Source of the DNA: Candidatus Peribacteria bacterium
GTDB taxonomy: Bacteria > Patescibacteriota > Gracilibacteria > BD1-5 > UBA6164
Direction of reading: 5' to 3'
Length of the DNA stretch: 64,000 bases
Assembly (NCBI GenBank): GCA_023898505.1
Contig: CP060226.1
Coordinates: 1,178,001 to 1,242,000, forward strand
Shown: piece after piece, positions 1-9,920 of the stretch
Numbering within the stretch: the first letter of the stretch is position 1
How the letters are laid out: every line of letters starts with the position of its first letter
Made by a program: the position numbers and the translations under genes
The notes under the pieces: model-generated
Databases searched by the model: none
What the model saw: the letters and a program-made list of their open reading frames with translations, nothing else
Told to the model about the DNA's origin: nothing

Positions 1-2208
1 CAGTATTTAGATGATCCATTGTTTGATGATGGAAGTGTGAATACGGAGGTCTTACGACACTTAGTATATGGAAATGAAAGAGATCTCCCCATCCTAAAGT
101 CTATGTTCTCATATCTGCACGAGAGATATGCTGATTTCTTCGAGGATTATAGTTACTTGCGCAATATCGATACGTGGCAGCTTCCAGGGGCTGAAAGAAT
201 CCAAAAATACTTTTCATTTTTTATGAACGATGCCAAAAGAGAAGTATACTATAAAAATGCCGTGCTAGCTGGCTATTTGGATATATTGCAACACCCATCT
301 GTAGAAGCTCAGACATATGAGCAGGTACAGTCGTATATGCAGGAACTACAGTCCATATCTCCTCAGGCCTATAAGGAAATGAAAGACCTATTGTCTTCTC
401 TCTATGTGATTTCAGGAAATACTCAAGGGATGAGTGATGTAGCAGTAAAAAGCCGTATTTCTAAATTGTACGCACAAGTATTTGGTATAAAAAGCTATCA
501 TGAAGACTTGGCATTTTTTCTCTTAAATACGATGTATTATGGCTATGATTTTCAGGGAGAAACGGACTTCTTTTCACCGTTTTCTCAGTTTTTAAGACAG
601 TACATGGTAGAGGAGGGAATGATTGATAGTGATGGTCAATTTGTACGACAGGACTTTAGTGCTTCGGGGGTATATGATTATTTTTCAAATTATTTACAGG
701 AACTTTTGATTGCAAATATCTCCTTTAATTCGGAGGATATTACAGCTCTCTTATATGTGCTCAGTCGTTACATTATTTTGGATGAGCAGCTGTATACGGG
801 CGAAGATGAAAAGAGAAAAATTACGGGGATTCAGGTGCACCTTGATATCCTGAAGAAAATACAATCAGAGATGCTTTCATTTTACTTCCTTTCTGCTCGA
901 TGAGAAAATGATATCTTGCAACGAGAGTTTGGGAATACACTGGCATCAGTAGAACTCGATTCGCTTGAAAAGAGTGTAAATCAGCTCATACAATTTTATG
1001 ACAAAAATAAACAGCTCATTTCTGGATCCTCAAAAGAAAGAGATATTGGGTATATGCGTTCGTACTCTGAGCTCAGTGGCTCATTTCGCGAGTATTTTTT
1101 AGCACTCAGAGATTATGAAAAGTATGAAGTAGAGTATAATAGTGTAAAAAGGCAGTTACTCGATCAGGCAGTGGTAGATGTCGATACGGAGACTACCATC
1201 TCAGAAGAATCGTTTTTAGAATATATGTCTCAATTTCAAGGAGTGGTACTGACAAATGTAGATCTCACTATTGAAGAAGACTCGTATCATGCAGAAAATG
1301 TTCTCATCGCAGGAAGGCGTTTTAGTTTTGATTTGCTTCCTGGAAAAAGAAATGAAATCCGTAATATCCAGATAGATGGAGAAGATTCGAGAGTTTCATA
1401 TGCTCTCGATGATGAAGAAGAAGCTCTAGCAGATCTGTTTGCTCAGGCAAAACAAGAGGAGAGAGATAGGTATGATTTTAGAAATTTCTTCTTAAATACA
1501 TTTATTTATAAGGGAGGCGATACGACAAGAGAAATCGTACAAGACGAACTCCCTGAAGATCAAGAGGATAAGGTAATTATTGCTATTAAAAATGATAAGC
1601 TGCTCGGTACAAGAGGAGAGTTTGCATCGATCAAAAATCTCCTGCAGATAGAGTATGATGACTTAGATGTACTGATTAAAGAGGGAGGCTACCAGATTCA
1701 TATCGAGGATGCATTTCTTGAGCTGTCTCCAGAATCCGATAGTTCTTGAAAAAATATTGCTGCTTCTTTTTCTGCTGACTATACACTGGCAGGAGAAGAT
1801 CATTATTTTTCAAATATCCGTTTAAAGTTATATGAAAACTATGAGATTACTGGGAAAAACTTTGAGTATTTTGGTGGAAGAGATTTGACCATGATAGGAA
1901 CTTTGGATATCCGTGATTTTTCTCGTAGTATGCAGTCATTTGCAAATACTATGCTTGATGTTTTCCAGACCTATACATCCATAAAAACGATTTTTTCAGA
2001 AACGGGGATGAATGTGAAGTATTTCTTAAGTACGGGGAAAAGTGATATAAAATTTGAATATAAAGGGAAAATTATTAGTATCCTTTTGCATCAAGGGATG
2101 ATAGAGAAATTATCATATGCTTGAAAAAATTATGTACAAAATCCAGCAGCTTTGGTGACGATTTCACAGTTGTTTCGTCAAATGCTCGAAGATGTTTTAA
2201 ATCAATAA
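1..2208 (+). CDS. Hypothetical protein, 5' end outside window
   Basis: The frame is open from the first base to a TAA at 2206-2208, giving 735 residues; the true start lies upstream. Three in-frame TGA codons (901, 1747, 2122) are read as glycine. Without this it would look like three separate ORFs in the same frame. I do not recognise the family. It is rich in aromatic and acidic residues, apparently mostly helical and soluble, with no membrane segment in the visible part and no obvious catalytic motif. The small membrane protein at 2218 follows after 9 bases, so the two are probably co-transcribed. The reading frame is secure; the function is unknown. Confidence 0.8.
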
Positions 2209-2217
2209 TAGAGGGGT

Positions 2218-2448
2218 ATGAGGAAACATAAAAATATACTGACAAAGGTTATGGCAATACTGGCATTAGTTGGAATTCTAATCGGGGTTGTTGGAACGGG
2301 GATTCTTTTTTTTATGGGATCAAATAGTTCATCTTCGACTCAAACGCTTACACCTGAAGAACTAAACCAGTTAATTCAGTCCTTTACCGGAGAAACAGAG
2401 GAGGTGAGCGTACCAGATATGTCTCGTGAAACCGGGAAGATACAATAA
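2218..2448 (+). CDS. Small single-pass membrane protein
   Basis: A 76-residue protein starting at ATG 2218, preceded by a purine-rich AGAGGGG stretch. Residues 10-33 form one hydrophobic segment (LTKVMAILALVGILIGVVGT region). A short Ser/Thr-rich linker and an acidic tail follow, probably outside or periplasmic. It has no UGA codon. It sits 9 bases after the upstream hypothetical and 6 bases before the oxidoreductase alpha gene, so it is in the same operon. The family is not recognised. Confidence 0.7.
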   Translation: MRKHKNILTKVMAILALVGILIGVVGTGILFFMGSNSSSSTQTLTPEELNQLIQSFTGETEEVSVPDMSRETGKIQ

Positions 2449-2454
2449 TCATTA

Positions 2455-4134
2455 ATGAGAAGAAATTACGTTATGCGTTTACAGATAAAGATTACAGGAC
2501 CAGCTGGATTGGGGATGAACTCAACTGCAGAGATTATTGCAGGTACTTTTGCAGAGCTCGGGTACGATGTCATCGGAGACAACGAGTACCAATCCCTCAT
2601 CAAAGGAGGGATTAACTATTTTGATCTTTTTATCAGTACGGGAGAAAAGGCTCTTAGAAAATACTCTGATATCATCATTGCATTTAATGATAAAAATTTA
2701 GAACACAACATTGGTTCTCTCAGAGAATGAGGATATATCATCGTCAATAAAAAGTGGTCAGATAAACTTGAAGGAAAGGTTGATTTTTCAAAGTATAATT
2801 TGTTGTCTTTAGAAATCGATGATAAGTATGATAATACCTATTTATTGGGCCTCTTGTTTAAGACTCTTGGGTTAGATCTCTCGATGATCCATGAAAAGAT
2901 TGAGCACACATTTGCTCGTAAGGGTGATGACGTAGTGCAAAGAAATAAAGATATCGTTTCAGAGATTTATACTACCTATACTATTAAGCATCCGATTGAT
3001 GTTGCTATCGAGACTGTCGGAGAACCCAAAGAAATCTGGTATGGAAATAAAGCGGTCGCGGATGGTGCGCATGCGGGAGGGCTTGATTATTATAGTGCCT
3101 ATCCGATGACTCCAGCATCGAGTATTATTGGAGAAGTTATCAAACATACAGATATCGTGTTTCTTCAGGGAGAAGATGAGATTGCCGTGATGAACTCAGC
3201 ACTTTGAGCCAGCTTTACAGGGAAAAGAGCCATGGTAGGGACAAGTGGAGGAGGATTTGCGCTGATGACAGAAGCTCTCAGTTATGCCGTGCAGGCAGAG
3301 TTCCCAATTGTAGCGGTGCTTTCTCAGCGTGCGGGTCCAAGTACGGGGACTCCAACCTTTCATGAACAGGGAGATCTCCCGTTTGCACTCAATCCAACCT
3401 TTTGAGATTATCATCATGTAGTACTCTGTCCAAGTAGTCTCGAAGAAGCCTATTATTTTTCTGGGCTTGCGCTTAATATCGCAGAAAAGTATCAAACAAT
3501 TGTGATCTATCTTATGGATAAACAATCCTCAGAGTGTCACTCAACGGTTCTTCCCGGAAGTCTCTCAGTACCGACTATAGATCATGGAAAGATGCTCGAT
3601 ACTCCTCCAGAGGGGTATAAGCGCTATGAACTGACAGAAGATGGCGTATCTGCACGTGTAAGAGTTGGAACTAGAGGAGGAGATTTCATCTCGAGTAGTT
3701 ATGAGCATGATGAATATGGAGCTACCACCGAAGATCCAGAGATGAAAGTACTCATGACAGAAAAACGCTTTAAAAAATTGGAAAATTTCTTTGAAAAAGA
3801 AGGATATGCTGGCTATGAGGTAGTAAATCCAGAGGCAAAAAAGATGATTGTTTGTCATAGTTTTACCGCGTATACTGCACGTCAATTTGTTCGTGAGTAT
3901 CCAGAATTCGGTCTGATTATCGTGAAATTTCTGAAACCATTGGATGGACGTCTGAAAGATGAACTCGTAGGGAAGGAGGAAGTTATTTTCGTAGAAAATA
4001 ACTATAGTGGGCAGATGGAAAACTATATTGTGAAGGAGTTGTGACTCAATCATATCGATGGACTCAAGATTTCTCACAAACGTAAGTATGATCTTTTCCC
4101 ATTTTATTTTGAGGATTTTGAGGAACTACTCTAA
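2455..4134 (+). CDS. korA: 2-oxoacid:acceptor (ferredoxin) oxidoreductase, fused gamma-alpha subunit
   Basis: This is the alpha subunit of a 2-oxoacid:ferredoxin oxidoreductase, which decarboxylates a 2-oxoacid with CoA to acyl-CoA and reduces ferredoxin. The N-terminal gamma domain is visible (GPAGLGMNSTAEIIAG, KGG). The pyrimidine-binding alpha part follows (YYSAYPMTPAS, GEDEIAVMNSAL, GTSGGGFALM, GPSTGTPTF). Length is 559 aa from ATG 2455; ATG 2473 is a possible alternative start. Four TGA codons are read as Gly (2728, 3205, 3403, 4042). Those at 3205 (SAL-G-AS) and 3403 (F-G-DYHHV) sit at family-conserved glycines. It pairs with the beta subunit at 4209. The exact substrate cannot be told from sequence. 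Confidence 0.93.
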
Positions 4135-4162
4135 CCCATCCCCCTACATTACATATTGGGGA

Positions 4163-4181
4163 CTTCCCTTGAGAAGGGAAG
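4163..4181 (+). promoter_or_regulatory. Short hairpin between korA and korB
   Basis: A perfect 8-bp stem (CTTCCCTT / AAGGGAAG) with a 3-base loop lies in the 74-base gap between the two subunit genes. It has no T-run, so it is not a typical terminator. It could tune the ratio of the two subunits or protect the mRNA end. The role is inferred only. Confidence 0.35.
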
Positions 4182-4208
4182 AAGATTAAAGAATAACGAT
4201 TTATAACT

Positions 4209-4811
4209 ATGAGATCTTGATTAACAAATATCCAGTGGTGTCCAGGCTGTGGTGATACGCTCATCATCATGGCGATTAAAAATGCGTTTAAAGAATTGGA
4301 AATCGAGAGTCATAATCGTGTGGTAGTATCTGGGGTTGGTTGTAGTGGGAAAGCGAGCCAGTATATCGATGGATATGCGGCAGAGACGTTGCATGGAAGA
4401 GCGATTCCATTTGCTACGGGGGTAAAACTTACCAATCCAGAACTTACGGTGATGATTGTAGGGGGTGATGGAGATGGCTATGGTATCGGTATGGGGCACT
4501 TTATCCATGCTTGTAGAAGGGATTTGGATATGACCTATATCGTGTTTGATAATGAGAATTATGCATTGACGACAGGACAGGCAAGTCCAACGACTCCAAT
4601 TGGTGCAAAGACCAAGACAACTCCAAGAGGAAATACAGTAGATCCACTTGATCCTGTAGCTCTTGCAAAACAAGCGGGGTGTCGATTTGCGAAATATGCT
4701 GATAGTGTAAAATTTCAAGAATTAAAAGAGATTATCAAGGAAGCGATTCAACATAAAGGGTTTTCGCTCGTTGATGTGCATCAAGCATGTCCAAGTTTTA
4801 AGCGTTGGTAA
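4209..4811 (+). CDS. korB: 2-oxoacid:ferredoxin oxidoreductase, beta subunit
   Basis: This is the thiamine-diphosphate-binding beta subunit partnering the alpha subunit upstream. The start ATG 4209 gives M-R-S-[UGA=Gly]-L-T-N-I-Q-W followed by the diagnostic CPGCGD motif. GVGCSGK and the ThDP-binding GDGDGYGIGMGH with a downstream DNENYALTTGQ are clear. The standard code would cut off the CPGCGD N-terminus. The protein is 200 aa, shorter than the usual 250-300 aa, and ends right after the conserved ACPSFKRW segment, so the C-terminal tail typical of the family is missing. The stop is TAA. Confidence 0.92.
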
Positions 4812-4830
4812 TTTCTAACCCCCTATATCC

Positions 4831-5730
4831 GTGAAGACAAAGTCCTCTCTTTTAGGGTTTACCCTGTCTGAATTAATTGTAACGATTGTTATTTTGGGAA
4901 TTCTCTCGACAATTGCCTTTCTTTCGTATACTTCGTATACAAAGACTGCTCGAGATACTGATAGAGAGGGGACACTCGATAAAACCATTACGGCATTAGA
5001 ACTCTTTCATGTACAGACTGGGATATACCCAGTACCATGAGATGCGGTCAATATTACGTATAGCGGGGCTACACTCTGGAGCCAAGGGGTTATTAACGAT
5101 CAGGTTATTCAAAATCTTTCTCCACATGGATTATCAGAGGTATCGTTAGATCCTTTAAGCGATGTCTTGTATACATACTCTGTGGCAAATGATAATAATC
5201 AGTATGCAATCGGAACGATTTTAGAGTCAGGAGAGACTCCTTCGTTTGCACCAAGTGAGGAGGAAGTAGAATACGTGAGAACCTATATAGCCGGGAATTA
5301 TAATTCTCAGGCTATTCGAACGAATTCTGGAGCTACGACCTATATTGTAAGTGTCCCAAGTATCATATCTTCTGACTTCTCTACCAAAGACTACCAGACG
5401 ATTCTTTCTACTCGTCGACTCGCGTATGACGGGTATGGAACACTTCCCGCATCATATGCAGGGAAAAACTATCGTATGTTTGAACCTGTAAATTTTACAG
5501 ATATATCAGCACTTGTATATAGTGGAAATATATCTACACTTATAAGCTCTGGGGGGCTTCAGTTAGGAATTGTGAAAGATCTCCAAACAGCATACTCTGG
5601 AAGTATGGTTTCGGAGTACCCAAAGTATTCGAAACTCATTCAAACTCCGATTGATCTCAATAGTCCCTCTGTAAAGGCATTACAATTAGTTGAGGAAACC
5701 TTTAGAAATAAATTAGGGATAGATTTATAG
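4831..5730 (+). CDS. Type IV pilin-like / pseudopilin protein with N-methylation motif
   Basis: The N-terminus has a short basic leader followed by GFTLSELIVTIVILGILSTI, the class III prepilin signature (G before F, Glu at position 5). A prepilin peptidase would cut and methylate it, and the hydrophobic helix would build the pilus fibre. It is 299 aa from a GTG start at 4831. One TGA (5038) is read as Gly in a YPVP-G-D turn, and the C-terminal domain lies beyond it. The remainder is a Thr/Ser/Tyr-rich globular head. A matching assembly ATPase lies at 52906. Whether this is a major or minor pilin is not determinable. Confidence 0.85.
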
Positions 5731-5791
5731 AATATACTTGATGAGGGGGTGTAGGTACGATATTTAATTTTATATATTTTATGTGAGGTAC

Positions 5792-6967
5792 ATGTTAGAA
5801 AAGAAAAAAGAAAAGGGAAGTGGATATTCTCCACTGTATTTCCTTGCTTCTCTGGGAAATGGGGGATTAGCCATCACGTTTTTTATGTATCTTATGTTTA
5901 TGACAGTTCATAAGGACACTCCTATCCCTACCTTTAATACGCTTTATAATTATGCGTATTCATGAGAGATGGCTTTTACATTTCTCATTGCTATTTCTTG
6001 TATTGGGATTTTGTTTTTTTCGGTACAGCACTTTCGTTATCTCGCTTGGAATTTCAAAAAGTTTGCAAAATTTAGTGAGACAAAGCACTTTATAGACATG
6101 AAACAGTCAAATGCAGAAGTTGCACTCATGGCGATACCATTGACCCTGGCTATGAGTATCAATGTGATTTTTATTTTGGTGGCCATATTTATCCCGGGAG
6201 TATGGTTGGTGGTAGAGTATTTATTTCCTCTGGCACTTATTGCTTTTACTATCGTGGGCTATATCGCCGTGAAGATTTTTGCAGAGTATATGGTACGACT
6301 TATGGTACATGGAGACTTTGACTTTATTAGTAACAATAATCTCAGTCAGATGATTGCCGTATTTGCTTTTGCGATGATCGGGGTTGGATTCGCAGCTCCA
6401 GCTGCAATGTCACATCACCAAGTGACAGCAACTTTGGCACTAATTGGTTCTCTATTTTTTGTAACGCTTACAGTGTTTTTTGGGATTATTAAGATGGTGC
6501 TTGGATTTAAGTCCATATTTCGTCAGGGATTAGGGAGAGAGACTTCTGTAAGCATTTGGATACTTATTCCGATTCTCACCCTTATTGGGATCAGTATTAT
6601 CCGTCAACAGCATGCATTTGATCATACTCTTGGTCTACATTTTAATTCTGGTTCTTTGTTTATTCTTACTACTATTATCCTTTCACTTCAGTTGATTTTT
6701 GGATACCTCGGGTATAAGGTGATGAAGCTAAACGGATACTTTGCAGACTATATCTATGGGAAAGAAAAAAGCCCTGGAAGTTACTCGCTTATCTGTCCAG
6801 GGGTAGCACTCTTTGTCTTTGGTTTTTTCTTTCTCCATCTTGGGTTTGTGCAAAATGGAATCGTAGACCGTTTTAGCATTCCGTACTTTATCCTACTCTT
6901 ACCACTCTTTTACCTCCAGGCAAAGACGATTCTGGTTCTTGACCGATTAAATGAAAAGATGCTCTAA
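5792..6967 (+). CDS. Polytopic membrane protein (about ten transmembrane segments)
   Basis: ATG 5792 (GTG 5783 is possible) gives 391 residues with about ten hydrophobic segments. The N-terminus carries YSPLYFLASLGNGGLAITFF, reminiscent of the TDT/TsoY-type membrane protein families, but I would not assign a substrate. The in-frame TGA at 5963 becomes Gly in a loop before the second membrane span; it would cut the protein after 57 residues under the standard code. A strong terminator follows at 6985, so it ends a transcription unit. Confidence 0.75.
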
Positions 6968-6984
6968 GATTTGAGTTTTAAAAC

Positions 6985-7028
6985 AAAATATGGTGTAATA
7001 GATACTAATATCCATACACCATATTTTT
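6985..7028 (+). terminator. Rho-independent terminator
   Basis: A 13-bp stem (AAAATATGGTGTA / TACACCATATTTT) is followed by a T-run. It lies 18 bases after the membrane-protein stop codon and just before the next ATG. Confidence 0.8.
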
Positions 7029-7029
7029 T

Positions 7030-7248
7030 ATGTTGCAGAAATTTGTACAAAATTATTATGAGCTCCTTGATGAACGTATCGAAAATGGGACACTCGTCGT
7101 ACTCCTTATTTCTTTTTTGGTGATGATCGTTTGAATCGTGATCCCTCAAGATCATTCTGCTTATGCCGTGGCAAGTGTCCTTCAGAGTTCTGAAATCACT
7201 TCATATGTGGTGATTGATGGGGAGAGGTATCAGTTAGTGAGATACTAA
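7030..7248 (+). CDS. Small membrane protein, unknown
   Basis: A 72-residue protein from ATG 7030 to TAA 7248. It has an N-terminal amphipathic region, one hydrophobic segment (GTLVVLLISFLVMIV) and a short polar C-terminus. One TGA (7132) is read as Gly inside or at the end of the membrane segment, so the gene is only visible with code 25. It converges with the minus-strand gene ending at 7245, sharing 4 bases. The family is not recognised. Confidence 0.6.
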
Positions 7249-7544
7249 ACACACTTCAACTCCATCATATACCACTTGATTCCTATCTTTCCAAGCCTGT
7301 CGATACAGGCCTTTTTTATGGGTTCTTGGATTCTAAGAATCTCACTATTTATGAGGGGTTTATTCGTCTTGATAAGTATGGTATTTCCTCGTATCTGGAT
7401 ACTTCCTAGATACTCAGAGATATCCTTTCCATACTGCTCTTTATAGCTGTGGACAACAGTGTTCCAAACCGTGGACTTGATGACTACAAGTTCTCGATTA
7501 TTTCTCCTGATGGAATCACCAACTGGCATATTTTTTTGTACCAT
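7245..7544 (-). CDS. DUF721/DciA-like small protein
   Basis: A 99-residue protein with no UGA codon. The centre and C-terminus (VWNTVVHSYKEQYG, then GSIQIRGNTILIKTNKPLIN and EILRIQEPIKKACIDRLG) resemble the DUF721 fold, an alpha-beta domain with a conserved G-x-L-x-I/V-x-V strand followed by an L-x-x-x-x-x-I helix. DUF721 includes DciA helicase-loading proteins. The match is by pattern only, so the function is tentative. It converges with the preceding small membrane protein. Confidence 0.6.
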   Translation of the reverse strand: MVQKNMPVGDSIRRNNRELVVIKSTVWNTVVHSYKEQYGKDISEYLGSIQIRGNTILIKTNKPLINSEILRIQEPIKKACIDRLGKIGIKWYMMELKCV

Positions 7545-7615
7545 GTGTATTGTGCTTACGTTTTTTCTCCCTTTTTCAAAGGGGGTGCCTGAAGGGCGAT
7601 GGATTAATCCGCTCT

Positions 7616-7633
7616 GTCCCGAGTACTCGGGAC
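7616..7633. repeat. Intergenic palindromic repeat (GTCCCGAGTACTCGGGAC type)
   Basis: A perfect 18-bp palindrome in the gap between two minus-strand genes. Related copies occur at 9737, 15264 and 37233, each intergenic and each varying in the centre. It is probably part of a dispersed repeat family or an RNA hairpin. Confidence 0.7.
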
Positions 7634-7667
7634 ATCTCCCCTTTAGTCAAAGAGGAGAGAATGGTTA

Positions 7668-8342
7668 TTAAAGCATCACCACAAACTCTCCTTTTATCTT
7701 ACTGGGATTTTGCTTGAAATACTCAATCACCTCATCGATACTCCCACGAATAAACTCTTCAAATTTTTTCGTAAGTTCACGTCCGATGACGATATGTTGA
7801 TCTCCTCAAAGATAGTTTTTGAGGTCATCAAGTGTGCGGATGATACGATGGACTGATTCATAGACGACAATCGTTTCTGCTCACTTCTTTTGTTTTCTTT
7901 CTTTTATTTCTGTGAGCATTGTTTGGCGTCATTTTTTCACCGGGAGAAATCCGAGATACAAGAAGTGATTCATCGGGAGACCGCTTCCCATAAGACCCGT
8001 GGTAAAGGCAGTGACTCCAGGAATAGGGATGACGTCGATTCCATTTTCTACGGCTTCTTTTATGAGGATATACCCAGGGTCAGAGATACCAGGAGTTCCC
8101 GCATCGCTCACGAGAGCGATATCTTGTCCTTGTTTCAGTTGTTCTATAATTTTATCTACTTTCGTTACTCCAGAGTGAGAGTGGAAAGAGATCAATGGTT
8201 TTTTGATATCATAGTGATTGAGAAGGGTAGCACTGGTACGAGTATCTTCACAAGCGATACTATCGACAGATTTAAGCGTCTCTATAGCACGATAGGTGAT
8301 GTCTCATAAATTTCCGATAGGAGTAGCAACGATATAGAGCAT
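7668..8342 (-). CDS. rsmI: 16S rRNA (cytidine1402-2'-O)-methyltransferase
   Basis: RsmI uses SAM to 2'-O-methylate C1402 of 16S rRNA in the decoding centre. Visible motifs are MLYIVATPIGNLGDIT at the start, ACEDTR, SFHSHSG, VSDAGTPGISDPGY, PIPGVTAFTTGLMGSG, YESVHRI and GRELTKKFEE. The 224-aa length is slightly short because the C-terminal extension is absent. TGA codons at 8304, 7929, 7881 and 7806 (minus strand) are read as Gly; the first is the invariant G of GNLGD. Under the standard code only an 88-residue fragment survives. Confidence 0.95.
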
Positions 8343-8384
8343 AAATACAAATAAGAGTATACTGATGTGAGTATACTCGTATTT
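8343..8384 (-). terminator. Probable terminator hairpin
   Basis: Nested inverted repeats (AAATAC...GTATTT outside, GAGTATAC/GTATACTC inside) lie between the end of the gene at 8470 and the start of rsmI, both on the minus strand. An A/T-rich flank would give a U-run. Confidence 0.55.
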
Positions 8385-8469
8385 AGAAGATGTAAAGCTG
8401 GTTTGTTTTACTTTTTTTTCTGTTTCTTCTATTATTTATCCTGAATCAATTACGAGACGATAGAAGACA

Positions 8470-8913
8470 TTATTTTATCTTGCTTACTTGCTTTTTGAGG
8501 GCGGTTACTTCTTTTTCCAAATCTGCAAGATTTTTCGCATGTTCTTTTTCAAGCTTTTGGATGCTTGCAGCCGTTTGTTTCTCGTGATTTTCTACTACAT
8601 CCTTAAATTCTCCTGTAAGTCTCTCAATCATACCTGCTTGACCATCCTGGAGGTTCGCTTTGAGGTCCCTGACTTCTGTTTCAAGTTTTACTTCTTTTCT
8701 ATGGATGATGTATCCCTCCACTTTTAGGGATACCCATATGAGCATGATATAGGCTACAAAAAATACAGAGATACTGAGGATTAAAGGAATACGGACTTCA
8801 GTAAGCCAGTAGATATTAATCACGGCATAAATTCCAAGGATATCTGGGTTAATAAATACGAGCGTCACAAAGATGAAAATTGGCAGAAGAATTGCCATAC
8901 TTACATTTCTCAT
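8470..8913 (-). CDS. Membrane protein with C-terminal coiled coil
   Basis: The chosen ATG at 8913 gives 147 residues (MRNVSMAILLPIFIFVTLVF). A longer start at 8946 would overlap the preceding gene. Two hydrophobic segments (about residues 5-22 and 38-62) are followed by a long charged coiled coil with heptads (EKEHAKNLADLEKEVTALKK). The topology resembles LapA-like envelope proteins, but I do not assign it. There is no UGA codon. It lies directly downstream of the coiled-coil gene at 8936-9691. Confidence 0.75.
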   Translation of the reverse strand: MRNVSMAILLPIFIFVTLVFINPDILGIYAVINIYWLTEVRIPLILSISVFFVAYIMLIWVSLKVEGYIIHRKEVKLETEVRDLKANLQDGQAGMIERLTGEFKDVVENHEKQTAASIQKLEKEHAKNLADLEKEVTALKKQVSKIK

Positions 8914-8935
8914 ATGAAAAAAGTAAAAAAATAAA

Positions 8936-9691
8936 CTAGATATCAAGTTGCTGTGTCTGGATCAATTGATGAAGAAGACAGCTGGTCTCGTCGAAGTCTC
9001 CGATGAGGAGCTTGCGAGCATATTTTGTTTCTTCTATACTAACACTCCCTGAGTGTCGTTTTGATCCGAGTACCTCCGTATCCATGAGTTGTTTAAATAT
9101 TTTGAGAAACGAAGTACTGAGAAGTATTGTAGCTAAAAAGTCGTATTTTTTCAAGTATAAACGGAACTGTTCTTGGTATTCTCCGCCCGATTCTCCTGAT
9201 TGTATTTCTGATAAGATATGAAACAGTCTCCCGACGCTCAGGATATATCCCTGATTTACTACTGCGTGGAGGGCTTTTTCGAGGAGATCATTTTTACGAA
9301 GATAGATTTTGCCTTGTTTTTTTGAAAATTTACGGAAGTCACGGATGATAAATGATTCAATACACGCATCTAGGGCTTTGTGGTACGAGCTGATTACTGT
9401 AAAACCATCGAGATGAGGGTCTTGCTCGAGATGATAGAGACCGATTTCTGCAGCGGTGATGTTTTCGATGACACCATTGGGGAGATTGATAATCACCATA
9501 TCTCCGAAGAAGTTTCTAATGTTTTCTTCGATAGTTTCTGCGAGTGTTTCACTATTTAGGGGAGTATTTTCAGTTTTTTCCTTGTAAATCGTCTGGATTT
9601 GGTTTTTTACTTCACGAGCCATCCATGCTTGCGCAATGGCAAGCCTGCGTTTCAGTTCATCATTTTCTTTTTGGAGTTGTTCGAGGTTCAT
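8936..9691 (-). CDS. Hypothetical protein, N-terminal coiled coil
   Basis: A 251-residue soluble protein starting at ATG 9691 (MNLEQLQKENDELKRRLAIA). The first 40 residues are a predicted coiled coil; the remainder is helical with no motif I recognise. There is no UGA codon and no membrane segment. It forms a probable operon with the membrane coiled-coil protein downstream (stop at 8936, next ATG at 8913, 22 bases apart). The two may interact through their coiled coils, which is inference. Confidence 0.75.
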   Translation of the reverse strand: MNLEQLQKENDELKRRLAIAQAWMAREVKNQIQTIYKEKTENTPLNSETLAETIEENIRNFFGDMVIINLPNGVIENITAAEIGLYHLEQDPHLDGFTVISSYHKALDACIESFIIRDFRKFSKKQGKIYLRKNDLLEKALHAVVNQGYILSVGRLFHILSEIQSGESGGEYQEQFRLYLKKYDFLATILLSTSFLKIFKQLMDTEVLGSKRHSGSVSIEETKYARKLLIGDFDETSCLLHQLIQTQQLDI

Positions 9692-9736
9692 GTTTTAGAG
9701 AAATGGGGTATAACATTTGTCATTCCTGCGGAGGCA

Positions 9737-9754
9737 GTCCCGACTACTCGGGAT
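9737..9754. repeat. Intergenic palindromic repeat, GTCCCG-type copy
   Basis: GTCCCGACTACTCGGGAT, one of four related palindromes in the window. It lies in a 229-base gap that also holds the CCTGC/GCAGG repeat at 9887, with half of another copy at 9719-9735. No gene is visible in this gap. Confidence 0.65.
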
Positions 9755-9886
9755 ATTATTAAGCTTTTTCCTTTATTTCTTGCCCTTAGAAGTAAGGGGA
9801 AGTTCCCAGTATTGTCGGGGTATAGGAGCCGTCATCCTCGGACTTGATCCGGGGATCTATTATTAATGTTTTACATATTTTTAATA

Positions 9887-9910
9887 GATTCCTGCCTTCG
9901 CAGGAATGAC
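9887..9910. repeat. Intergenic inverted repeat (ATTCCTGCCTTCGCAGGAAT type)
   Basis: A 24-bp element with an 8-bp stem ATTCCTGC/GCAGGAAT and loop CTTC. An identical copy occurs at 15315-15338, and a truncated inverted copy at 9719. Motifs of this type recur as dispersed intergenic hairpins in many bacteria. It lies just beyond the stop codon of the VirD4-like gene and could act as a 3' mRNA hairpin. Confidence 0.7.
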
Positions 9911-9920
9911 GGGGATTGCA

